The position numbers and the translations under genes are program-made. Shown here piece after piece: positions 53,308-63,380 of a stretch of DNA of 64,000 nucleotides (its first letter is position 1; the number at the start of each line of letters is the position of its first letter). The stretch covers positions 361,018 through 425,017 of the forward strand of contig NZ_JAHAMK010000001.1 in the NCBI RefSeq assembly GCF_018383585.1, read 5' to 3'. This DNA comes from Microvirga sp. 3-52. GTDB lineage: Bacteria; Pseudomonadota; Alphaproteobacteria; Rhizobiales; Beijerinckiaceae. The notes below the pieces were generated by a model. The model searched no databases, was not told the origin of the DNA, and was given only the letters and a program-made list of their open reading frames with translations.

Positions 53308-54228
53308 CTAGCGTTTCACAGGAAACAGGCCGGAGGGGCGGAAGAACAGCACCGCAGCCATGAAGATATAGATCAGCATCGGGGCGATGGCCCGGCCGGT
53401 CTGGCTCGCCGCTGCAGGATCGAGAAAGAGGCGCAGCAGGTTCGGAGCGAAGGTGCGCCCCACCGTATCCACCAGCCCGATCAGGAGGGCCGCGAGAAAC
53501 GCGCCGCGGATCGACCCGATGCCGCCGATCACGATGACCACGAAAGCGAGGATCAGGATGTTGTCTCCCATGCCCGGCTCGACCGAGAGGATCGGAGCGA
53601 CCATCGCGCCGGCAAAGCCTGCGAGCATGGCGCCGAAGCCGAACACGATCATGAACAGCCTCTGGATGTTGACGCCGAGCGCCGACACCATGGAGGCATT
53701 GCTGGCTCCCGCCCGCACCAGCATGCCGACGCGCGTGTGGTTGACGAGCCCATAGAGCAGGGCGGCGACCACGAGCCCTGCCGCGATGATCGCCAGCCGA
53801 TAGACGGGATAGAGTAGGCCGCTCGCGATTTCCACCGAACCTGAGAGCAGCTCGGGAACCGGAACGCTCAAGGGGGCTGCGCCCCAGACGAACTTCACGC
53901 CCTGGTTCAGGAACAGGATCACGCCGAACGTGGCGAGCACCTGATCGAGGTGATCGCGGTCATAGAGGTGTCTGAAGACCAGCACTTCGAGCAAAAGGCC
54001 GAAGGCCAGCGCCGAAGGCAGGGCGAGAAGCAGCGCCCAGCCGAAACTTCCGGTCCAGGCGCTGAACGCCGCCACCAGATAGGCGCCGACCATGTACTGC
54101 ACGCCGTGAGCGAGGTTGATGAAGTCCATCACTCCGAACACCAGGGTCAGCCCGGCAGCGATGAGAAAAAGGATGAGGCCGAATTGAAGGCCGTTCAGAG
54201 CCTGGACGAAGAGGAGTGTTGCGTTCAT
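53308..54228 (-). CDS. livH: Branched-chain-type ABC transporter permease LivH
   Basis: Inner-membrane permease, 306 residues, with LNGLQFGLILFLIAAGLTLVFGVMDFINLAHG at the N-terminus and VIGGIGSIRGAFLAALLIG near the C-terminus, as expected for LivH. The start ATG at 54228 is chosen because it aligns with the family; the open frame extends to 54309, but with a non-homologous arginine-rich sequence. It lies 135 bases downstream of livK, separated by a perfect hairpin at 54317-54348. Confidence 0.93.
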   Translation of the reverse strand: MNATLLFVQALNGLQFGLILFLIAAGLTLVFGVMDFINLAHGVQYMVGAYLVAAFSAWTGSFGWALLLALPSALAFGLLLEVLVFRHLYDRDHLDQVLATFGVILFLNQGVKFVWGAAPLSVPVPELLSGSVEIASGLLYPVYRLAIIAAGLVVAALLYGLVNHTRVGMLVRAGASNASMVSALGVNIQRLFMIVFGFGAMLAGFAGAMVAPILSVEPGMGDNILILAFVVIVIGGIGSIRGAFLAALLIGLVDTVGRTFAPNLLRLFLDPAAASQTGRAIAPMLIYIFMAAVLFFRPSGLFPVKR

Positions 54229-54316
54229 CGGCACGTCACTGGCTGCAGGCCTGCATCGGTCGAGCCTCCGCTCGGGCGCTCGAATGCGAGAGCGCCTTGA
54301 TGGTGTCATAGGATGT

Positions 54317-54348
54317 CGATCGATCTGCCCGCGAGGGCAGATCGATCG
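54317..54348 (-). terminator. Perfect 14-bp hairpin between livK and livH
   Basis: CGATCGATCTGCCC (54317-54330) and GGGCAGATCGATCG (54335-54348) form a perfect 14-bp stem with a 4-base loop, 15 bases beyond the livK stop. No T-tract follows on the minus strand. As with the urtA/urtB hairpin, it probably protects the upstream message or limits read-through into the permease genes, giving excess binding protein. Confidence 0.6.
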
Positions 54349-54363
54349 GATATGCGGTGCGCC

Positions 54364-55542
54364 TCAGTTTGTGGCGGTGCATTCCTTGGCGTAAGCGTCC
54401 GTGTAATCGTCGAACACCTTCTCGACGACTTCCGTCTCCAGCTTGCCGTCAGGGCGCTTGGCCGCCTTCACCAGGTAGAAGTCCTGGACAGGGAAGCCGT
54501 TGGCGCCGAACTTGAAATCGCCGCGAAGCGACTTGAACTCCGCCTTCTTGATGGCGGCGCGCAGGGCTTCCTTGTCGTCGGTCTTGCCGCCCGTCGCCTT
54601 GAGGGCCGCGTCGATCAGCAGAGCCGCGTCGTAGGAGTGCATGGCGTAGGAGGCAGGCACGTTGTTGTAGGCGGCCTCAAAGGCTGCGACGAACTTCTTG
54701 TTCTCCGGAGTATTCATGTTCGGAGCCCAGTTCGAGCCGCTCAGCATGCCGATGGCGGCATCCTGCTGCGCGGGCAGGTTCGTCTCGTCCACGGTGAAGG
54801 CGGAGAGGAACGGAATACGATCGGCGAGCCCCGCGGCGCGGTACTGCTTGACCAGGTTCACGCCCATGCCGCCGGGCATGAAGGTGAAGATCGCATCCGG
54901 CTGCATCGAGGCGATCTTTGCGAGCTCGGACTGGAAATCGAGGGTGTTGAGGGGCGTGTACGATTCTTCGACGATCTCGCCCTTGTAGTGGCGCTTGAAC
55001 CCGGCGAGGGCGTCCTTGCCGGCCTGATAGTTCGGCGCGAGCAGGTAGACCTTCTTGTAGCCGCGGTCCTGCGCAACCTTGCCGAGGACCTCATGATTCT
55101 GGTCGTTCTGGTAGGAGGTCGCGAAGAAGTACGGGTTGCAGCTTTTGCCGGCGAGGTTCGAAGGGCCGGCATTGACGCTGATGTAGAAGGTCTTGGCGTC
55201 GACGATAGGCTTGTGCGTTGCAACTGCCACGTTCGAGAAGATCGGTCCGACGACGAAGTCGACCTTGTCGCGCTCAAGAAGCCCCTTCACCTTCGTCACC
55301 GCCACATCGGGCTTCAACTCGTCGTCGACGATGACCACCTCGACATCGCGCCCGCCGAGCTTGCCGCCGAGATCCTTTACCGCAAGCTGAAAGCCGTCCC
55401 GTGCGTGCTGGCCCAGCACGGCCGAGGGGCCGGAGAGGGTCAGCAGCAGGCCGACCTTCAGCTTCTCCTGCGCCATGGCCGGTGCCGCAGCCAGGCCGAC
55501 GGCCGCTGCAAGGCCAAGGGTTTTGATCGTCACGTTCATCAT
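54364..55542 (-). CDS. Branched-chain-type ABC transporter substrate-binding protein LivK-like
   Basis: A 392-residue periplasmic binding protein (Peripla_BP_6). Signal peptide MMNVTIKTLGLAAAVGLAAA ends at AMAQE; the mature part starts EKLKVGLLLTLSGPSAVLGQ, with TKVKGLLERDKVDFVVGPIFSN and NYQAGKDALAGFKRHY. It resembles receptors for aromatic acids (benzoate-type) as much as amino-acid receptors. The start is ATG 55542 or 55539; GGGAG lies just upstream. The long open frame to 56184 runs into the ligase gene on the other strand and is an artefact. It is divergent from the CoA-ligase gene, with an AT-rich palindrome in the shared promoter region. Confidence 0.92.
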   Translation of the reverse strand: MMNVTIKTLGLAAAVGLAAAPAMAQEKLKVGLLLTLSGPSAVLGQHARDGFQLAVKDLGGKLGGRDVEVVIVDDELKPDVAVTKVKGLLERDKVDFVVGPIFSNVAVATHKPIVDAKTFYISVNAGPSNLAGKSCNPYFFATSYQNDQNHEVLGKVAQDRGYKKVYLLAPNYQAGKDALAGFKRHYKGEIVEESYTPLNTLDFQSELAKIASMQPDAIFTFMPGGMGVNLVKQYRAAGLADRIPFLSAFTVDETNLPAQQDAAIGMLSGSNWAPNMNTPENKKFVAAFEAAYNNVPASYAMHSYDAALLIDAALKATGGKTDDKEALRAAIKKAEFKSLRGDFKFGANGFPVQDFYLVKAAKRPDGKLETEVVEKVFDDYTDAYAKECTATN

Positions 55543-55935
55543 AGTCTCCCGAGTGGCTGTTCCCTGCGCACATTTGCTGTGCTGCGTGATTGGTCCCGGC
55601 GGGACGTAAGACGCCTCGACGGACAGATCGGCGATACTCTGCCGCAAAAATTTTCTACCGAACACTCCCTTTATCGGAGCTTTCGTCCCGGCGTCCCCAA
55701 CCTTTGCCCAATCTTTGGGATTGCCAAGGATTATTTTAAGATTAAAATATTTTTCAGGTTCTTCAAGCGGATTGTTTCGCAGAGGAAAGCGGGCGAAATG
55801 ACGAGCGCGTGATCGGCGGACGGGCGGCGATACAGGGTTCGCCATTGGGCGGCGACTAAGCAGGCGCTGCCTCGACCCGGCCAGGCTGACGGTGCTCCAT
55901 TCTCCTGCAACACAAGAAAACATGAGGAGCGGACG
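55543..55935. other. Divergent promoter region between livK and the CoA-ligase gene
   Basis: A 393-base gap without a gene. An AT-rich island around 55730-55760 stands out from the GC-rich surroundings and holds the operator-like palindrome (55732-55749), about 190 bases from each start codon. A GC-rich palindrome GTCCCG-G-CGGGAC also lies in the livK-proximal part. No clear -35/-10 boxes could be fixed. Confidence 0.5.
55732..55749. promoter_or_regulatory. Operator-like palindrome, copy 1 (livK / CoA-ligase divergent promoter)
   Basis: TATTTTAA-GA-TTAAAATA: perfect 8-bp arms around two bases. The same element, differing only in its centre and one right-arm base, occurs at 57641-57658. The symmetry and size fit a MarR-family dimer site; the encoded MarR protein (60814-61323) is the obvious candidate, but binding is inference. 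Confidence 0.6.
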
Positions 55936-57585
55936 ATGGCGGACACGGCGCATGTGGATACCTTCGCGAGGGACAATCTTCCGCCTCGGGATCAGTGGCC
56001 GGCATTCCAGTTCACACGTCCGGAACTGCAATATCCCGAGCGACTCAACTGTGCCGTGGCCTTTCTCGACCGATGGGTCGATGCGGAACGGGGTGACGAA
56101 CCGTGCATCATCAGCCCGACCGAGACGCTGAGTTATCGCGCTCTGCAGGAGCGGGTGAACCGCATCTGCAACGTTCTGGTCCACAAGCTCGGCTTCGTGC
56201 CGGGCAACCGCGTTCTGCTGCGCTCGGCCAACAACCCGATGATGGTGGCAGCCTATCTGGCGGTCCTAAAGGCCGGCGGCGTCGTCGTCGCCACCATGCC
56301 GCTGCTGCGTGCCAGGGAGATCGCCTATCCGCTCAAAAAAGCCGAGATCACCATCGCCTTCTGCGACCATCGTCTCGCGGAGGAGATGGAGCGGGCCAGG
56401 GCGATGGCGCCGGCTCTTCAGCATGTGGTGTATTGGGGATCCGGCCGGCCCGACAGCCTTGAGACGCTGATTGCCGAAGCCTCACCGGACTTCCATGCGG
56501 TCGATACGGCGGCTGACGATGTCTGCCTGATCGGCTTTACCTCCGGCACGACAGGGGAGCCGAAGGGCACCATGCATTTCCATTGGGACATGCTGGCGAT
56601 CTGCGACGGCTATGCCCGAAACGTGCTGCGGCCCGAGCCGAGCGACCGCTTCATCGGCTCGCCGCCGCTCGCCTTCACCTTCGGGCTCGGCGGAATCGTG
56701 CTGTTTCCGATGCGCGTCGGCGCGTCGACCGTGCTGCTCGAGAAGGCGGGGCCTGACGATCTATTGCCCGCCATCATGCAGTACAAGGCCACGATCTGCT
56801 TCACGGCGCCGACCGCCTATCGCGCGATGCTGTCGAAGCTCGAAGGCTATGACATCTCGAGCCTGCGCAAATGCGTCTCGGCCGGCGAGCCGCTTCCGAA
56901 GGGCACTTTCGAGGCCTGGAGGGCTGCAACGAACATCCGGCTCATGGATGGAATCGGCGCAACGGAAATGCTGCACATCTTCATCGCCGCAACCGAGGAT
57001 GAGATCCGTCCCGGAGCGACAGGCAAGCCTGTCCCGGGTTACGAGGCGAAAGTCGTCGATGATGAGGGTCGGGATCTCCCGCCCGGCAGCATCGGCCGCC
57101 TGGCCGTGCGCGGGCCGACCGGATGCCGCTATCTCGCCGACGAGCGGCAGCGCAATTACGTGCAGGACGGCTGGAACATCACCGGCGACACCTACCTCAT
57201 GGATGAGGACGGGTATTTCTGGTACCAGGCCCGCTCCGACGACATGATCATTTCCGCGGGCTACAACATTGCAGGGCCTGAGGTCGAGGCCGCGCTCCTC
57301 ACGCACCCGGCTGTGGCCGAATGCGGCGTGGTGGGGGCTCCCGACGACGGGCGCGGAACGGTGGTGAAGGCCTATGTGGTCCTGCGCTCCGGCCATCTCC
57401 CGGGTCCGGATCTGACGAAGGTGCTCCAGGATCACGTGAAGGCGGAGATTGCGCCTTATAAGTACCCGCGCCTCATCGAATATGTGGGCGCCCTCCCGCG
57501 GACCCAGACGGGCAAGCTGCAGCGCTTCGCGTTGCGCCAGATCGCTCAGGACGCCGAGAACCACCCGGAGGCCATGAGGGCCTGA
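55936..57585 (+). CDS. abmG: 2-Aminobenzoate (anthranilate)-CoA ligase
   Basis: A 549-residue adenylate-forming enzyme of the benzoate-CoA ligase family that activates an aromatic acid to its CoA thioester. P-loop GFTSGTTGEPKGTMHFHWDM (about residues 198-217), the gating motif GWNITGDTYLMDEDGYFWYQ, hinge YQARSDDMIISAGYNIAGPE and C-terminal catalytic Lys in PRTQTGKLQRFALR. Anthranilate is proposed as substrate because the next gene is a 2-aminobenzoyl-CoA monooxygenase/reductase-type enzyme; benzoate-type acids or salicylate are alternatives. A 102-base gap with a second operator-like palindrome separates it from that gene. Confidence 0.85.
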   Translation: MADTAHVDTFARDNLPPRDQWPAFQFTRPELQYPERLNCAVAFLDRWVDAERGDEPCIISPTETLSYRALQERVNRICNVLVHKLGFVPGNRVLLRSANNPMMVAAYLAVLKAGGVVVATMPLLRAREIAYPLKKAEITIAFCDHRLAEEMERARAMAPALQHVVYWGSGRPDSLETLIAEASPDFHAVDTAADDVCLIGFTSGTTGEPKGTMHFHWDMLAICDGYARNVLRPEPSDRFIGSPPLAFTFGLGGIVLFPMRVGASTVLLEKAGPDDLLPAIMQYKATICFTAPTAYRAMLSKLEGYDISSLRKCVSAGEPLPKGTFEAWRAATNIRLMDGIGATEMLHIFIAATEDEIRPGATGKPVPGYEAKVVDDEGRDLPPGSIGRLAVRGPTGCRYLADERQRNYVQDGWNITGDTYLMDEDGYFWYQARSDDMIISAGYNIAGPEVEAALLTHPAVAECGVVGAPDDGRGTVVKAYVVLRSGHLPGPDLTKVLQDHVKAEIAPYKYPRLIEYVGALPRTQTGKLQRFALRQIAQDAENHPEAMRA

Positions 57586-57640
57586 CAGCCTGCAGACAAG
57601 CGTTCAGCAGGGGAACGGCTTGCACCGGTTGATCAAAAAT

Positions 57641-57658
57641 TATTTTAAGCTTAAAACA
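57641..57658. promoter_or_regulatory. Operator-like palindrome, copy 2 (upstream of abmA)
   Basis: TATTTTAA-GC-TTAAAACA; the core TTTTAAGCTTAAAA is a perfect 14-base palindrome. It lies 30 bases upstream of the abmA ATG (57688), where a repressor would overlap the promoter. Same element as 55732-55749. Confidence 0.6.
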
Positions 57659-57687
57659 ATAAATGCAATGTCTCGGGTAGGATTCTC

Positions 57688-60042
57688 ATGAAGACGGCGA
57701 TCATTGGCGGCGGCCCGGCGGGGCTCTATTTCGCGATCCTGCTGAAGAAGCTTCGGCCGGAATCCGACATCACGGTCTATGAGCGGAACCGCGCCGACGA
57801 GACGTTCGGCTTCGGCGTCGTGTTCTCCGACGCGACGCTGGACAATTTCGAGAAATACGACCTTCCGAGCTATCAGCGGATCATCAGGGAATTCGCCTAC
57901 TGGGACGACATCGCGATCCATTTCCGGGGAAGCGAGCATCGGATCGGCGGCAACGGCTTCTGCGGTTGCTCGCGCCGCACGCTGCTCCTCATCCTGCAGG
58001 ATCGCGCGGAGGAGCTCGGCGTCAGGCTTCGCTATGAAGTCGACGTGGATGACGAGAGCCTTTTCGCCGATGCGGATCTCGTGGTCGTGGCCGACGGCAT
58101 CAACAGCCGCTTCCGGGAGCGTTATGCGGATCACTTCCAGCCGGAGGTGGACCTGCGGCCCAACAAGTTCACCTGGATGGGCTCCACCAAGCCGCTCGAT
58201 GCCTTCACCTTCATCTTCCAGGAGACCGAGTGGGGGCCCTTCATCGCCCATGCCTATCAGTATGAGGCGAACCGCTCCACCTGGGTGTTCGAGACCGATC
58301 CGGAGACCTTCGAGCGGGCCGGGCTGAAGGACAAGAGCGAGGCTGAATCGGCCGCGCTGATGGAAGAGATCTTCGGCTGGTTCCTCGGCGGGCACCGCAT
58401 CCTCACCAACCGCTCGATCTGGCGCAATTTCCCGATGATCCGCAACAAGCGCTGGGTCATGGGGAACAAGGTGCTGCTGGGGGACGCGAAGGCTTCGGCG
58501 CATTTCTCCATCGGCTCCGGCACGAAGCTTGCGATGGAGGATGCCATCGCGCTCTACGAGGCGATTCGGCGCGATCCGAGCGTCGAGGGTGCGCTGTCGC
58601 TCTACGAGACCGGACGCCGCGAGGAGGTGGAGAAGACCCAGCACGCGGCCGACGTGTCCCTGGTCTGGTTCGAGCACGTGGCGCGGTTCTGGGACTTCGA
58701 TCCGGTGCAGTTCGCCTTCGGCGTCATGACCCGCGCCAAAGCGATCACCTACGACAATCTGCGCCTGCGCGCACCCGACTTCGTCGCGGCCGTCGACAAG
58801 ACCTTTGCGTCCCAGGTGCGCCGGCAGGGTTTCGACGTTTCGGTCGACAACCCGAGCGCGCCCATGTTCCAGCCCTTCCGTCTGCGGGAGATGACGGTTG
58901 CCAACCGCGTGGTCGTGTCGCCGATGGACATGTATTCGGCAAAGGACGGCGTGCCGGGCGACTTCCATCTCGTCCATTACGGCGCGCGCGCCACGGGCGG
59001 TGCAGGGCTGGTCTTCACGGAAATGACCTGCGTGTCGCCGGAGGCGCGCATCACGCTCGGCTGCACGGGGCTGTGGAACGACGAGCAGGAGGCGGCCTGG
59101 AAGCGGATCGTCGATTTCATCCATGCTAAGTCCGGGGCGAAGTTCTGCCTGCAGCTCGGACATTCGGGCCGCAAAGGCGCGACCAGGCTCATGTGGGAAG
59201 GCATCGACCGTCCGCTGGAGGATGGCGCCTGGGACATCTGCTCCGCATCCCCGATTCCCTATTTCCCGGACAGCCAGGTGCCGCGTGAAGCGACGCGCGC
59301 TGACATGGATCTCATCAAGGCGCAGTTCGCCGAGGCGGCAAAGCGCGGCGAGCGAGCCGGGTTCGACATGCTCGAACTGCATTGCGCCCACGGCTATCTG
59401 ATGGCGAGCTTCCTGTCACCGCTCACCAATCGCCGAACGGACGAGTATGGCGGCTCGCTCGAGAACCGGCTGCGGTTTCCGCTCGAGGTGTTCGATGCCA
59501 TGCGCGAGGTCTGGCCCGCGCACAAGCCCATGTCGGTGCGCATTTCCGCGACCGACTGGGCGGAAGGCGGCATCACGGGTGACGACGCGGTCGAGATCGC
59601 CCGGGCCTTTGCCGAGCATGGCGTCGACCTCGTCGATGTTTCGACGGGACAGACCGTGCGCGAGGCGCGGCCGATCTACGGGCGCATGTTCCAGACGCCG
59701 TTCTCCGATCAGGTTCGCAATGAGGCACAGGTCGCCACCATGTGCGTCGGCAACATCACGGCGGCCGATCAGGTGAACACGATCCTCGCCGCAGGCCGCG
59801 CGGATCTCGTCGCGCTCGGACGGCCGCATCTGGTCGATCCGTTCTTCACCATGAAAGCGGCCGCCTGGTATGGCGCGAAGGACATCCACTGCCCGCCGCA
59901 ATATATGGCCGGCAAGGACCAGATCTTCCGCAACTCCGTCCGCGATCGGCAGGATCTCGAAGAGCTCAAGGTGAAGGCAAAGCCCAAGACCCGGGCGGAG
60001 TTGAAGATGGAGGCCGGCGAGAAGCCTCTCGCGGCGGAATGA
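57688..60042 (+). CDS. abmA: 2-Aminobenzoyl-CoA monooxygenase/reductase (bifunctional; salicylyl-CoA 5-hydroxylase-like)
   Basis: A 784-residue flavoprotein. Residues ~1-385 are an FAD-dependent aromatic hydroxylase: [42 protein letters not shown]. Residues ~390-770 are an Old Yellow Enzyme domain: [53 protein letters not shown], and [11 protein letters not shown]. In Azoarcus evansii the corresponding enzyme hydroxylates and then reduces 2-aminobenzoyl-CoA, removing aromaticity. Databases often name such proteins salicylyl-CoA 5-hydroxylase/oxidoreductase, which remains possible. It starts 102 bases after the ligase gene; the SDR gene follows by one base. Confidence 0.9.
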   Translation: MKTAIIGGGPAGLYFAILLKKLRPESDITVYERNRADETFGFGVVFSDATLDNFEKYDLPSYQRIIREFAYWDDIAIHFRGSEHRIGGNGFCGCSRRTLLLILQDRAEELGVRLRYEVDVDDESLFADADLVVVADGINSRFRERYADHFQPEVDLRPNKFTWMGSTKPLDAFTFIFQETEWGPFIAHAYQYEANRSTWVFETDPETFERAGLKDKSEAESAALMEEIFGWFLGGHRILTNRSIWRNFPMIRNKRWVMGNKVLLGDAKASAHFSIGSGTKLAMEDAIALYEAIRRDPSVEGALSLYETGRREEVEKTQHAADVSLVWFEHVARFWDFDPVQFAFGVMTRAKAITYDNLRLRAPDFVAAVDKTFASQVRRQGFDVSVDNPSAPMFQPFRLREMTVANRVVVSPMDMYSAKDGVPGDFHLVHYGARATGGAGLVFTEMTCVSPEARITLGCTGLWNDEQEAAWKRIVDFIHAKSGAKFCLQLGHSGRKGATRLMWEGIDRPLEDGAWDICSASPIPYFPDSQVPREATRADMDLIKAQFAEAAKRGERAGFDMLELHCAHGYLMASFLSPLTNRRTDEYGGSLENRLRFPLEVFDAMREVWPAHKPMSVRISATDWAEGGITGDDAVEIARAFAEHGVDLVDVSTGQTVREARPIYGRMFQTPFSDQVRNEAQVATMCVGNITAADQVNTILAAGRADLVALGRPHLVDPFFTMKAAAWYGAKDIHCPPQYMAGKDQIFRNSVRDRQDLEELKVKAKPKTRAELKMEAGEKPLAAE

Positions 60043-60043
60043 C

Positions 60044-60811
60044 ATGACCATGAAACCTCTCAAGGGCCGGCATGCTTTGGTCACCGGGGGCGGCCGCGGG
60101 ATCGGCCGCGCCATCGCGGCATCGCTCGTGACAGCCGGTGCGACCGTCACCGTCGCCGGACGAAGCGCCACATCGCTCGAGCAGGCGATCGTGCAGGGTT
60201 CAGCCCATGCGGCGGCGGTTGTCGACGTGACGGATCCGCAGGCGGTGCAGCGAGCTGTCCGGGAGGCGGTCGACCGCTATGGGCCGGTCGACCTGATGAT
60301 CGCGAATGCGGGCGCAGCCGCCTCCGCGCCGTTCATGAAATCGGGACCCGACGTTTTCCGGCAGATGCTGGACGTGAACCTGCTCGGCGTCACGAACATG
60401 GCCCAGGCCGTGCTGGGTACCATGACGGAACGCGGGTTCGGGCGCATCGTCGCCGTGGCATCGACCGCCGGGCTCAAAGGCTATCCCTATGTGAGCGCCT
60501 ATTGTGCCGCCAAGCACGCGGTCATCGGCTTCGTTCGCGCGCTCGCCCTCGAGACGGCGATGACCGGGGTCACGGTCAATGCCGTGTGCCCTGGCTTTAC
60601 CGACACCGATCTCGTGGCCGAGAGCCTCGAGCGGATCATGGCCAAGACGAACCGAACCCGTGACGAGGCGCTCGGCGAACTCGTGAAGCATAACCCGCAG
60701 GGCCGTTTGATCGACCCTTCCGAGATTGCCGATGCCGTGCTCTGGCTTTGCGGCGATGGCGCGCGCTCCGTGACGGGGCAGGCCATTGTGGTGGCCGGTG
60801 GAGAAATTTGA
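60044..60811 (+). CDS. Short-chain dehydrogenase/reductase (3-hydroxyacyl-CoA dehydrogenase-like)
   Basis: A 255-residue classical SDR: cofactor motif [11 protein letters not shown] (residues ~14-24), NAG motif [10 protein letters not shown], catalytic Ser in [11 protein letters not shown] and Y-x-x-x-K in [15 protein letters not shown], then PGFTDTDL. In this operon it most likely oxidises the 3-hydroxyacyl-CoA intermediate of the ring-derived chain, as in the Azoarcus 2-aminobenzoate clusters. It begins one base after abmA and ends 2 bases before the MarR gene, so co-transcription is certain from spacing. Confidence 0.88.
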   Translation: MTMKPLKGRHALVTGGGRGIGRAIAASLVTAGATVTVAGRSATSLEQAIVQGSAHAAAVVDVTDPQAVQRAVREAVDRYGPVDLMIANAGAAASAPFMKSGPDVFRQMLDVNLLGVTNMAQAVLGTMTERGFGRIVAVASTAGLKGYPYVSAYCAAKHAVIGFVRALALETAMTGVTVNAVCPGFTDTDLVAESLERIMAKTNRTRDEALGELVKHNPQGRLIDPSEIADAVLWLCGDGARSVTGQAIVVAGGEI

Positions 60812-60813
60812 CA

Positions 60814-61323
60814 ATGGACGACCAAGCGATTCCCCTCGACGCCGAGACGAAGGCGGTCGAGATGCCGGAGGATCACCGGGAGGAGCTGCGCCTGTGGCTG
60901 CGGCTTCTCACCTGCTCCACGCTGATCGAAGGCGAGGTGCGACGCCGCCTGCGCGAGCGCTTCGACGTGACGCTCCCTCGCTTCGACCTGATGGCGCAGC
61001 TCGACAAGGCGCCGGACGGCATGATGCTGTCCGATCTGTCGAAGCGGATGATGGTCTCGAACGGCAATCTTACCGGCCTCGTCGACAGGCTCGTCGCGTC
61101 GGGGCATGTGGTTCGAACCGTGTCGCCGACGGACCGTCGAGCCATGGTGATCAGACTGACGGAAGAGGGCCGTGCCGAATTCCGGACCATGGCAGGCGAG
61201 CACGAGCATTGGATCGCCGAGCTCTTCGGCGATCTCACCGGCAAGGACCGCAACGATCTCATGCGGCTGCTCGCGAAAACCAAACTGTCCGCCCGGCGGG
61301 CCATCATGGGAGACGCCCAGTGA
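60814..61323 (+). CDS. MarR-family transcriptional regulator
   Basis: A 169-residue regulator with a winged-helix domain: helices [20 protein letters not shown], recognition region [23 protein letters not shown] and wing [21 protein letters not shown]. MarR proteins usually repress and respond to aromatic acids or their CoA esters. It lies inside the catabolic operon (2 bases after the SDR gene; its stop overlaps the next start), so autoregulation is expected. The two AT-rich palindromes at 55732 and 57641 are the best operator candidates. The start ATG at 60814 is chosen; the open frame to 60748 lies in the SDR gene. Confidence 0.93.
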   Translation: MDDQAIPLDAETKAVEMPEDHREELRLWLRLLTCSTLIEGEVRRRLRERFDVTLPRFDLMAQLDKAPDGMMLSDLSKRMMVSNGNLTGLVDRLVASGHVVRTVSPTDRRAMVIRLTEEGRAEFRTMAGEHEHWIAELFGDLTGKDRNDLMRLLAKTKLSARRAIMGDAQ

Positions 61324-62156
61324 CGCAGTATGCCAATTCTGTCACGCTTCCGCTGGCAGGTTACGAGCCACGGCATTTCCTGCTGTCGGTCGATGGACCT
61401 GTCGCGACGGTCACCCTCAACCGACCGGACAAGAAGAATCCGCTCACCTTCGAGAGCTACCGCGAGCTGAGCGATTTCTTTCATGCGTGCGCCAAGGACG
61501 ATGACGTCAAGGCGATCGTCGTCACGGGTGCGGGCGGAAACTTCTCGTCCGGCGGAGATGTGTTCGAGATCATCGGTCCGCTCGTCGAGATGGACACCAA
61601 GGGCCTGACCGCCTTCACCCGGATGACCGGCGAACTGGTGAAGGCCATGCGCGCCGCGCCGCAGCCCATCGTGGCGGCGGTCGAGGGCATCTGCGCGGGA
61701 GCCGGCGCCATCGTGGCCATGGCGTCCGATTTGCGTCTCGCGGCACCGGGCGCCAAGGTGGCATTCCTGTTCAACAAGGTCGGCCTCGCCGGCTGCGACA
61801 TGGGCGCGTGCGCCATTCTTCCGCGCATCATCGGACAGGGACGCGCGTCCGAATTGCTCTACACCGGTCGCTTCATGAGCGCGGAGGAGGGCGAGCGCTG
61901 GGGCTTCTTCAGCCGTCTCGTCGACGCCGCGGATCTTCTTGCCGAGGCTGGCAATCTCGCTCGGGCGATCGGCACCGGACCGACCTATGCCAACACCATG
62001 ACGAAGCGCATGCTTGCCATGGAATGGGCCATGTCAGTGGAGGAGGCCATCGAGGCGGAAGCCGTCGCGCAGGCCCTGTGCATGACGACGGAGGATTTCG
62101 CCCGAGCCTATCGCGCCTTCGCGGCGAAAGAGAAGCCCGTCTTCAAGGGAGACTGA
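61320..62156 (+). CDS. Enoyl-CoA hydratase/isomerase family protein
   Basis: A 278-residue crotonase-fold protein. Oxyanion-hole motifs: [19 protein letters not shown] and [20 protein letters not shown]; CoA-binding N-terminus [15 protein letters not shown]. It probably hydrates an unsaturated or ring-derived CoA ester or opens the ring in the anthranilyl-CoA pathway. The start GTG at 61320 follows GGGAGA and overlaps the MarR stop by 4 bases; the open frame extends to 60786, but that part lies in the regulator gene. It is followed one base later by the acyl-CoA dehydrogenase gene. Confidence 0.92.
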   Translation: MTQYANSVTLPLAGYEPRHFLLSVDGPVATVTLNRPDKKNPLTFESYRELSDFFHACAKDDDVKAIVVTGAGGNFSSGGDVFEIIGPLVEMDTKGLTAFTRMTGELVKAMRAAPQPIVAAVEGICAGAGAIVAMASDLRLAAPGAKVAFLFNKVGLAGCDMGACAILPRIIGQGRASELLYTGRFMSAEEGERWGFFSRLVDAADLLAEAGNLARAIGTGPTYANTMTKRMLAMEWAMSVEEAIEAEAVAQALCMTTEDFARAYRAFAAKEKPVFKGD

Positions 62157-62157
62157 C

Positions 62158-63366
62158 GTGATCGATGCGAGCTTTCTCTCCTGGCCGTTCTTCGAGGACC
62201 GCCATCGGCAGTTTGCCGATGACCTGAATGCATGGGCGTCCAGAGAGGTCAAACCGCTCGTCGATCATCACGACGTGGATGCTTCCTGCCGCCGCCTCGT
62301 GCGCCGACTGGGCGAGGGCGGATGGCTCAGAGCCGTCGTGCCGCAGGCCTATGGCGGCATCTCGTCTTCCTTCGATGTGCGCACCCTGTGCCTCGCGCGG
62401 GAAACGCTTGCCGCTCATGAGGGCTTGGCGGATTTCGCCTTTGCCATGCAGGGCCTCGGCACGGGTCCGATCACCCTGTTCGGCTCCGACATGATCAAGG
62501 AGCAGTACCTGCCGCCGGTGGCCCGAGGGGACGCCATCGCGGCCTTTGCTCTCTCGGAGCCCGAAGCCGGATCGGATGTGGCCGCCATGAGCACCACGGC
62601 CACGCCGGATGGCCCCGACCATGTGCGGATCGACGGCGTGAAGACCTGGATCTCGAATGGCGGGATTGCGGATCACTATGTCGTCTTCGCTCGCTCGGGT
62701 GAGGCGCCCGGCGCGAAAGGTCTGTCCGCTTATGTGGTCGATGCGCAGAATCCTGGATTGACCATCGAGAGCCGCATCGATGTCATCGCGCCCCATCCTC
62801 TTGCGACGCTGCGTTTCGAAGGCTGCCGTGTGCCGCTTGCGAAGCGCATCGGCGGTCCGGGAGAGGGTTTTAAGGTCGCCATGGCGACGCTCGACGTGTT
62901 CCGTTCGACTGTCGGAGCCGCTGCGCTCGGGCTGGCGCGCCGCGCCCTTGCCGAGGCGCTGCAGCATGCATCCTCGCGCAAGCTCTTCGGAGCGCCGCTC
63001 AGCGATTTGCAGATGACCCAGGGATCTCTCGCCGACATGGCGACGGGCGTCGACAGCGCCGCGCTTCTCGTCTATCGCGCGGCCTGGACCAAGGATCAGG
63101 GAGCGCCGCGCGTGACCCGCGAGGCCGCCATGGCGAAGATGTATGCGACGGAAGCGGCGCAGAGCATCATCGACAAGGCGGTGCAGATTTTCGGCGGTCT
63201 CGGCGTCACCAAGGGCGTGAAGGTCGAAGAGCTGTATCGGGAAATCCGCGCCCTGCGCATTTACGAGGGCGCCACCGAGGTCCAAAAGGTCGTGATCGCC
63301 CGCGAGCTTGTGAAGATGCTGGAGGCACAGCGCTCCAGGGATCGTGACACTGCGTCCGATCGATAA
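62158..63366 (+). CDS. Acyl-CoA dehydrogenase family protein
   Basis: A 402-residue flavoprotein. FAD/acyl-binding motifs [20 protein letters not shown] and [17 protein letters not shown] in the beta domain; C-terminal helical domain with [21 protein letters not shown] and the final [20 protein letters not shown], characteristic of the family. It would carry out an oxidation of the ring-derived CoA thioester. The start GTG at 62158 follows the hydratase stop with one base between them. It is in the same unit as the Rid-family gene 14 bases later. Confidence 0.92.
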   Translation: MIDASFLSWPFFEDRHRQFADDLNAWASREVKPLVDHHDVDASCRRLVRRLGEGGWLRAVVPQAYGGISSSFDVRTLCLARETLAAHEGLADFAFAMQGLGTGPITLFGSDMIKEQYLPPVARGDAIAAFALSEPEAGSDVAAMSTTATPDGPDHVRIDGVKTWISNGGIADHYVVFARSGEAPGAKGLSAYVVDAQNPGLTIESRIDVIAPHPLATLRFEGCRVPLAKRIGGPGEGFKVAMATLDVFRSTVGAAALGLARRALAEALQHASSRKLFGAPLSDLQMTQGSLADMATGVDSAALLVYRAAWTKDQGAPRVTREAAMAKMYATEAAQSIIDKAVQIFGGLGVTKGVKVEELYREIRALRIYEGATEVQKVVIARELVKMLEAQRSRDRDTASDR

Positions 63367-63380
63367 GGGGAGGAACAACA

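Noticed and set aside
55543..56184. N-terminal extension of the livK frame into the CoA-ligase gene
   Set aside because: It would run through the divergent promoter region and place the signal peptide inside the protein. The start at 55542 has a GGGAG site and a proper signal peptide.
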